Positions 4,601 through 7,228 of a stretch of 7,228 nucleotides of DNA are shown here, in pieces. Source of the DNA: an uncultured Clostridia bacterium (GTDB taxonomy: Bacteria > Bacillota > Clostridia > Lachnospirales > Lachnospiraceae); NCBI GenBank assembly GCA_946186175.1, contig CAMHMG010000154.1, forward strand, positions 1-7,228, written 5' to 3'. The notes under the pieces are model-generated. The model was not told the origin of the DNA and did not search any database. It was given only the letters and a program-made list of their open reading frames with translations. The position numbers and the translations under genes were made by a program. Numbering within the stretch: position 1 is the stretch's first letter; every line of letters starts with the position of its first letter.

Positions 4601-7081
4601 ATGACTAACAAAAGATCGGTGTTCGCAATTAATTGGGCAGAGGCAGAATCATTGGCTGCAGGACACCATGATAACCCACATCACATACTTGGTATGCATG
4701 AGTCGATAGACGGAGTATATATTAATGCATATTTTCCGGGTGCGGAAAGAGTAACTGCTGTAAGTAAGAACAGCAAAGATACATTTGATCTGGTAAGTGA
4801 TAGAATAGCGGGTTTTTATACAATTAAGATTCCGGAGAAGAAAAGCTTTGATTATTATTATGTAGTTAATTATCCGGACAGGACAAGCAAAGAGATAATT
4901 GATCCATATTCTTTTGAACCTGTAATTGACCCAATCGATATTAGTAAGTTTGGTGACGGAATTCATTATGAGATATATGAGAAGTTGGGAGCACATCCTT
5001 GTATCCTGGATGGTGTGGAAGGTGTTCTCTTTGCGGTATGGGCTCCAAGGGCAGTAAGGGTTTCAGTTGTAGGTAATTTTAACGGCTGGAACGGTCGACT
5101 TCATGTTATGAGAAGAATTGAATATTCCGGTATTTTTGAGCTGTTTATTCCGGGTCTTAAAGAGGGAGAGATTTATAAATATGAGATTCAGAATAGTAAT
5201 GGCAATATATTCATGAAACCGGATCCGTATGGTAATGCTGCTGAATTACGTCCGGGTAATGCTTCTATGATAGCGGATTTGTCTTATGACTGGAAAGATT
5301 CGGATTACATGGACAGTATCTCCCAAAATGCCGAGAAAGAAATGCCTATGAATATATATGAGGTTCATTTAGGCTCGTTTAAGCGTCCAAAGGATGGCAG
5401 AGAATTCTATACATATAGAGAAATTGCACAAGAACTGGCTGATTATGTTTCAGACATGGGTTATACACATGTTGAATTGATGCCTGTTATGGAGCATGAG
5501 AATGATTCAAGTTTTGGGTATAGAACATCAGGGTTCTATGCACCTACATCAAGATATGGTACACCTTCAGATTTTATGTATTTTGTTGATTATATGCATA
5601 GCAAAGGTATTGGAGTTATCTGTGACTGGGTACCAAGTCAGTTCCCTATGAATGAAAGCGGACTTGCATGCTTTGACGGCGAGCCATTATATGAACCGGC
5701 TGACAAGCGTAGAAGCGTTAATCCAAGATGGGGAACATACATATTTGATTATGGAAGAAAAGAAGTTAGTAATTATCTGATATCTAATGCGATATATTGG
5801 ATCTCAAAGTATCATTTAGACGGACTTAGAATTGACAGTGCTGCATCCATGTTATATTTGGATTACGGTCGTTCTTACGGAAACTGGATTCCTAATCAAT
5901 ATGGCGGTAACGAGAATCTTGATGCAATTGAATTTTTCAAGAAACTTAATACTATTATTGATGAACGTTTTCCGTATTGTAAGATGATTGTCGAGGATGA
6001 GTCCGGATGGCCTATGCTTACAGATAATGTCAGCGAGGGTGGAATGGGCTTTGATTATCAGTGGAATATGTCGTGGATGAACAATCTGCTTTCATATATG
6101 TCATTAGATCCACTCTATAGAAAATATGAGCACAAGAAACTTATTGATAGTCTTGGTACAGCTTATGATGAGAACTATATTCTTGAGTTTTCTCATAATG
6201 AAGTGATGGGCGGCAAGGGTTCTATTGTTGATCAGATGCCCGGAGGATATGAGGAGAAATTCTCTAATCTTCGTCTGTTATATGGCTGTATGTTGACACA
6301 TCCGGGTAAGAAACTTCTCGCTATGGGACAGGAGTTTGCTCAATTTAAGGAGTTTTCATCAACGGATGAATTAGAGTGGGATTTACTTGATTTTGATGCA
6401 CATACTATTCTTAAGAACTATGTGAAGGCACTTAATCATTTATACAAGAAAGAACCTGCACTTTATCTGTTAGATAATAATGCGGATGGTTTTGAATGGA
6501 TCAATAATTCTGCGGCTAATGAGAGTATAGTTTCTTTTATTAGAAAAACTAACAAGAAAGAGGATACGCTACTTATAGTATTTAATTTTACTCCATCTGC
6601 TTATGAGGATTATAAGATTGGAGTACCTTATGTGGGTAATTATAAGGAGGTATTTTCAAGCGAATATACAGAGTTTGGTGGAGACGGAAGTGTCAATCCG
6701 GTTGTAAGAGGAAGTCGGCGTGCTGCAAGTGACGGAAGGAGAAACTCTTTGATTATTTCTTTAGCACCTCTTTCAATGAGTATTTTTAAGTTGACAGATG
6801 AAGAAGCTGTTCCTTATGAAAAAGAGAAGAAGGTTAAATCTTCATCCGATAAGAAAACTAAGACATCAACAAAATCAACTGCAGTTAAAAAGTCAACAGG
6901 TGAAGCTAAGTCTTCAATAACTAAGAAAGCTACTACTACAGCTAAAGCTGCAACGACAAAGAAAACAACAAGAACAACAAAAGCTACGGCAGCTAAGAAA
7001 ACTAAGTCGACATCTAGAACTTCGGTGGCTAAGAAGACAGCAGCAAAGAATACTGTTTCAAAAGAAAAGTCAGAAGAATAA
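4601..7081 (+). CDS. glgB: 1,4-alpha-glucan branching enzyme homologue with altered active site and basic tail
   Basis: GH13 glycogen branching enzyme family, which makes alpha-1,6 branches by transferring alpha-1,4 glucan segments in the cytoplasm. At 826 aa it is longer than E. coli GlgB (728). Domains: N1 beta module (about 20-130, with NPHHILGMH), CBM48 (about 140-240, with FAVWAPRAVRVSVVGNFNGW), TIM barrel (about 252-620) and C-terminal beta domain to about 731. A Lys/Thr/Ser/Ala tail follows (740-826). Recalled E. coli active-site positions all map with an offset of 7. Conserved are Tyr307, Asp342, Arg410, nucleophile Asp412, acid/base Glu465 and His532. Substituted are Gln347 (for His340) and Asn533 (for stabiliser Asp526; SHNEV instead of SHDEV). 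The following loop reads MGGKGS rather than VHGKKS. AGGAG (4590-4594) lies 6 nt before ATG. Family membership is certain; branching activity is doubtful. Confidence 0.93.
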   Translation: MTNKRSVFAINWAEAESLAAGHHDNPHHILGMHESIDGVYINAYFPGAERVTAVSKNSKDTFDLVSDRIAGFYTIKIPEKKSFDYYYVVNYPDRTSKEIIDPYSFEPVIDPIDISKFGDGIHYEIYEKLGAHPCILDGVEGVLFAVWAPRAVRVSVVGNFNGWNGRLHVMRRIEYSGIFELFIPGLKEGEIYKYEIQNSNGNIFMKPDPYGNAAELRPGNASMIADLSYDWKDSDYMDSISQNAEKEMPMNIYEVHLGSFKRPKDGREFYTYREIAQELADYVSDMGYTHVELMPVMEHENDSSFGYRTSGFYAPTSRYGTPSDFMYFVDYMHSKGIGVICDWVPSQFPMNESGLACFDGEPLYEPADKRRSVNPRWGTYIFDYGRKEVSNYLISNAIYWISKYHLDGLRIDSAASMLYLDYGRSYGNWIPNQYGGNENLDAIEFFKKLNTIIDERFPYCKMIVEDESGWPMLTDNVSEGGMGFDYQWNMSWMNNLLSYMSLDPLYRKYEHKKLIDSLGTAYDENYILEFSHNEVMGGKGSIVDQMPGGYEEKFSNLRLLYGCMLTHPGKKLLAMGQEFAQFKEFSSTDELEWDLLDFDAHTILKNYVKALNHLYKKEPALYLLDNNADGFEWINNSAANESIVSFIRKTNKKEDTLLIVFNFTPSAYEDYKIGVPYVGNYKEVFSSEYTEFGGDGSVNPVVRGSRRAASDGRRNSLIISLAPLSMSIFKLTDEEAVPYEKEKKVKSSSDKKTKTSTKSTAVKKSTGEAKSSITKKATTTAKAATTKKTTRTTKATAAKKTKSTSRTSVAKKTAAKNTVSKEKSEE
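6818..7078 (+). other. Segment encoding the basic low-complexity tail of GlgB
   Basis: These 87 codons (residues 740-826) encode mostly Lys, Thr, Ser and Ala in short motifs such as KKTT, TKAT and AKKT. I count 25 Lys and 2 Arg against 7 acidic residues, a net charge near +20. The composition resembles histone H1-like and other nucleic-acid-binding tails. The frame is continuous with glgB and has a normal stop, so it is part of the protein and not a frameshift artefact. Branching enzymes normally end near the preceding beta domain (LAPLSMSIFKL). Confidence 0.85.
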
Positions 7082-7104
7082 TTATATGTCCACAGAAAGA
7101 TAAT

Positions 7105-7133
7105 TTCGACAAATATAATAATTTATGTATATA
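7105..7133 (+). promoter_or_regulatory. Perfect Spo0A-box match with a possible promoter
   Basis: TTCGACA (7105-7111) is an exact reverse-orientation match to the Spo0A box TGTCGAA. TTCGAC read as a -35 stands 17 nt from a weak -10, TATATA (7128-7133), and another TATAAT lies at 7114-7119. If active it would serve the gene starting at 7201. A 7-base match can occur by chance in AT-rich DNA, so this is weak. Confidence 0.25.
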
Positions 7134-7169
7134 AGCTGTTACTGATTATCATGATCGGTAACAGCTTAT
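7131..7169. terminator. 16-bp hairpin after glgB, probable terminator
   Basis: ATAAGCTGTTACTGAT (7131-7146) pairs with ATCGGTAACAGCTTAT (7154-7169) over 16 bp with one T-G wobble and a 7-nt loop. It lies 49 bases after the glgB stop. The downstream sequence (CTCTATAATATATCTT) is T-rich but not a clean T-run, so termination may be partial. The stem is unusually long and nearly perfect. Confidence 0.65.
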
Positions 7170-7200
7170 CTCTATAATATATCTTATCGGAAGGAAAGGA

Positions 7201-7228
7201 ATGTCAAGCGAAGCGAAGACTTTACTTT
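7201..7228 (+). CDS. Possible start of a further gene, cut by window end
   Basis: ATG at 7201 is preceded by a purine-rich GGAAGGAAAGGA stretch (7189-7200) that could serve as a ribosome binding site, with AAGGA at 7191-7195 and 5 nt spacing. Only nine codons are visible (MSSEAKTLL), too few to identify. The 3' side contains a short tandem AAGCG repeat, so this could also be the edge of a non-coding repeat. Confidence 0.4.

Noticed and set aside
4649..4996. Minus-strand open frame within glgB
   Set aside because: It lies antisense to well-conserved glgB coding sequence, has no ribosome binding site and shows no recognisable protein motif.

Overview
The window reads as an ordinary AT-rich chromosomal segment of an endospore-forming Firmicute. 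It looks most like Clostridia of the Lachnospiraceae type. That placement is inferred from the gene set, protein similarity recalled from memory and base composition; no database search was possible. The backbone order ftsZ – spoIIGA – sigE – sigG is the classic cell-division/sporulation cluster also known in Bacillus subtilis.

Region by region. (1) 1-915: the 3' two-thirds of ftsZ, followed by a strong intrinsic terminator (938-968). (2) 969-1340: a gene-free stretch holding a candidate Spo0A-type promoter (988-1021) and then a palindrome-rich repeat array. The array has two identical 103-bp copies 120 bp apart, each built from two related modules 60 bp apart, and it runs up to the spoIIGA ribosome binding site. 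(3) 1341-3874: spoIIGA (TTG start), sigE (GTG start, with a pro-sequence) and sigG. SpoIIGA is the membrane aspartic protease that activates pro-sigma-E in the mother cell; sigma-G is the late forespore sigma factor. The sigE-sigG gap can fold so that the sigG Shine-Dalgarno is paired. (4) 3876-7169: a terminator-like hairpin, a near-consensus sigma-A promoter (17-nt spacer), then a probable two-gene operon: a small P-loop kinase-like protein of unknown substrate and a glycogen branching enzyme homologue (glgB). It ends in a 16-bp hairpin. (5) 7201-7228: the first codons of a possible further gene.

The most unusual item is the GlgB homologue. It has the full long-form branching enzyme architecture and the exact catalytic spacing of E. 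coli GlgB. However, the third catalytic carboxylate (the Asp of the SHDEV motif) is Asn, the conserved His of DWVPGHFP is Gln, and the loop after SHDEV is altered. It also carries an 87-residue Lys/Thr/Ala/Ser tail resembling histone H1-like tails. It may be a non-catalytic or altered paralogue. I saw no CRISPR array, transposase, tRNA or rRNA.
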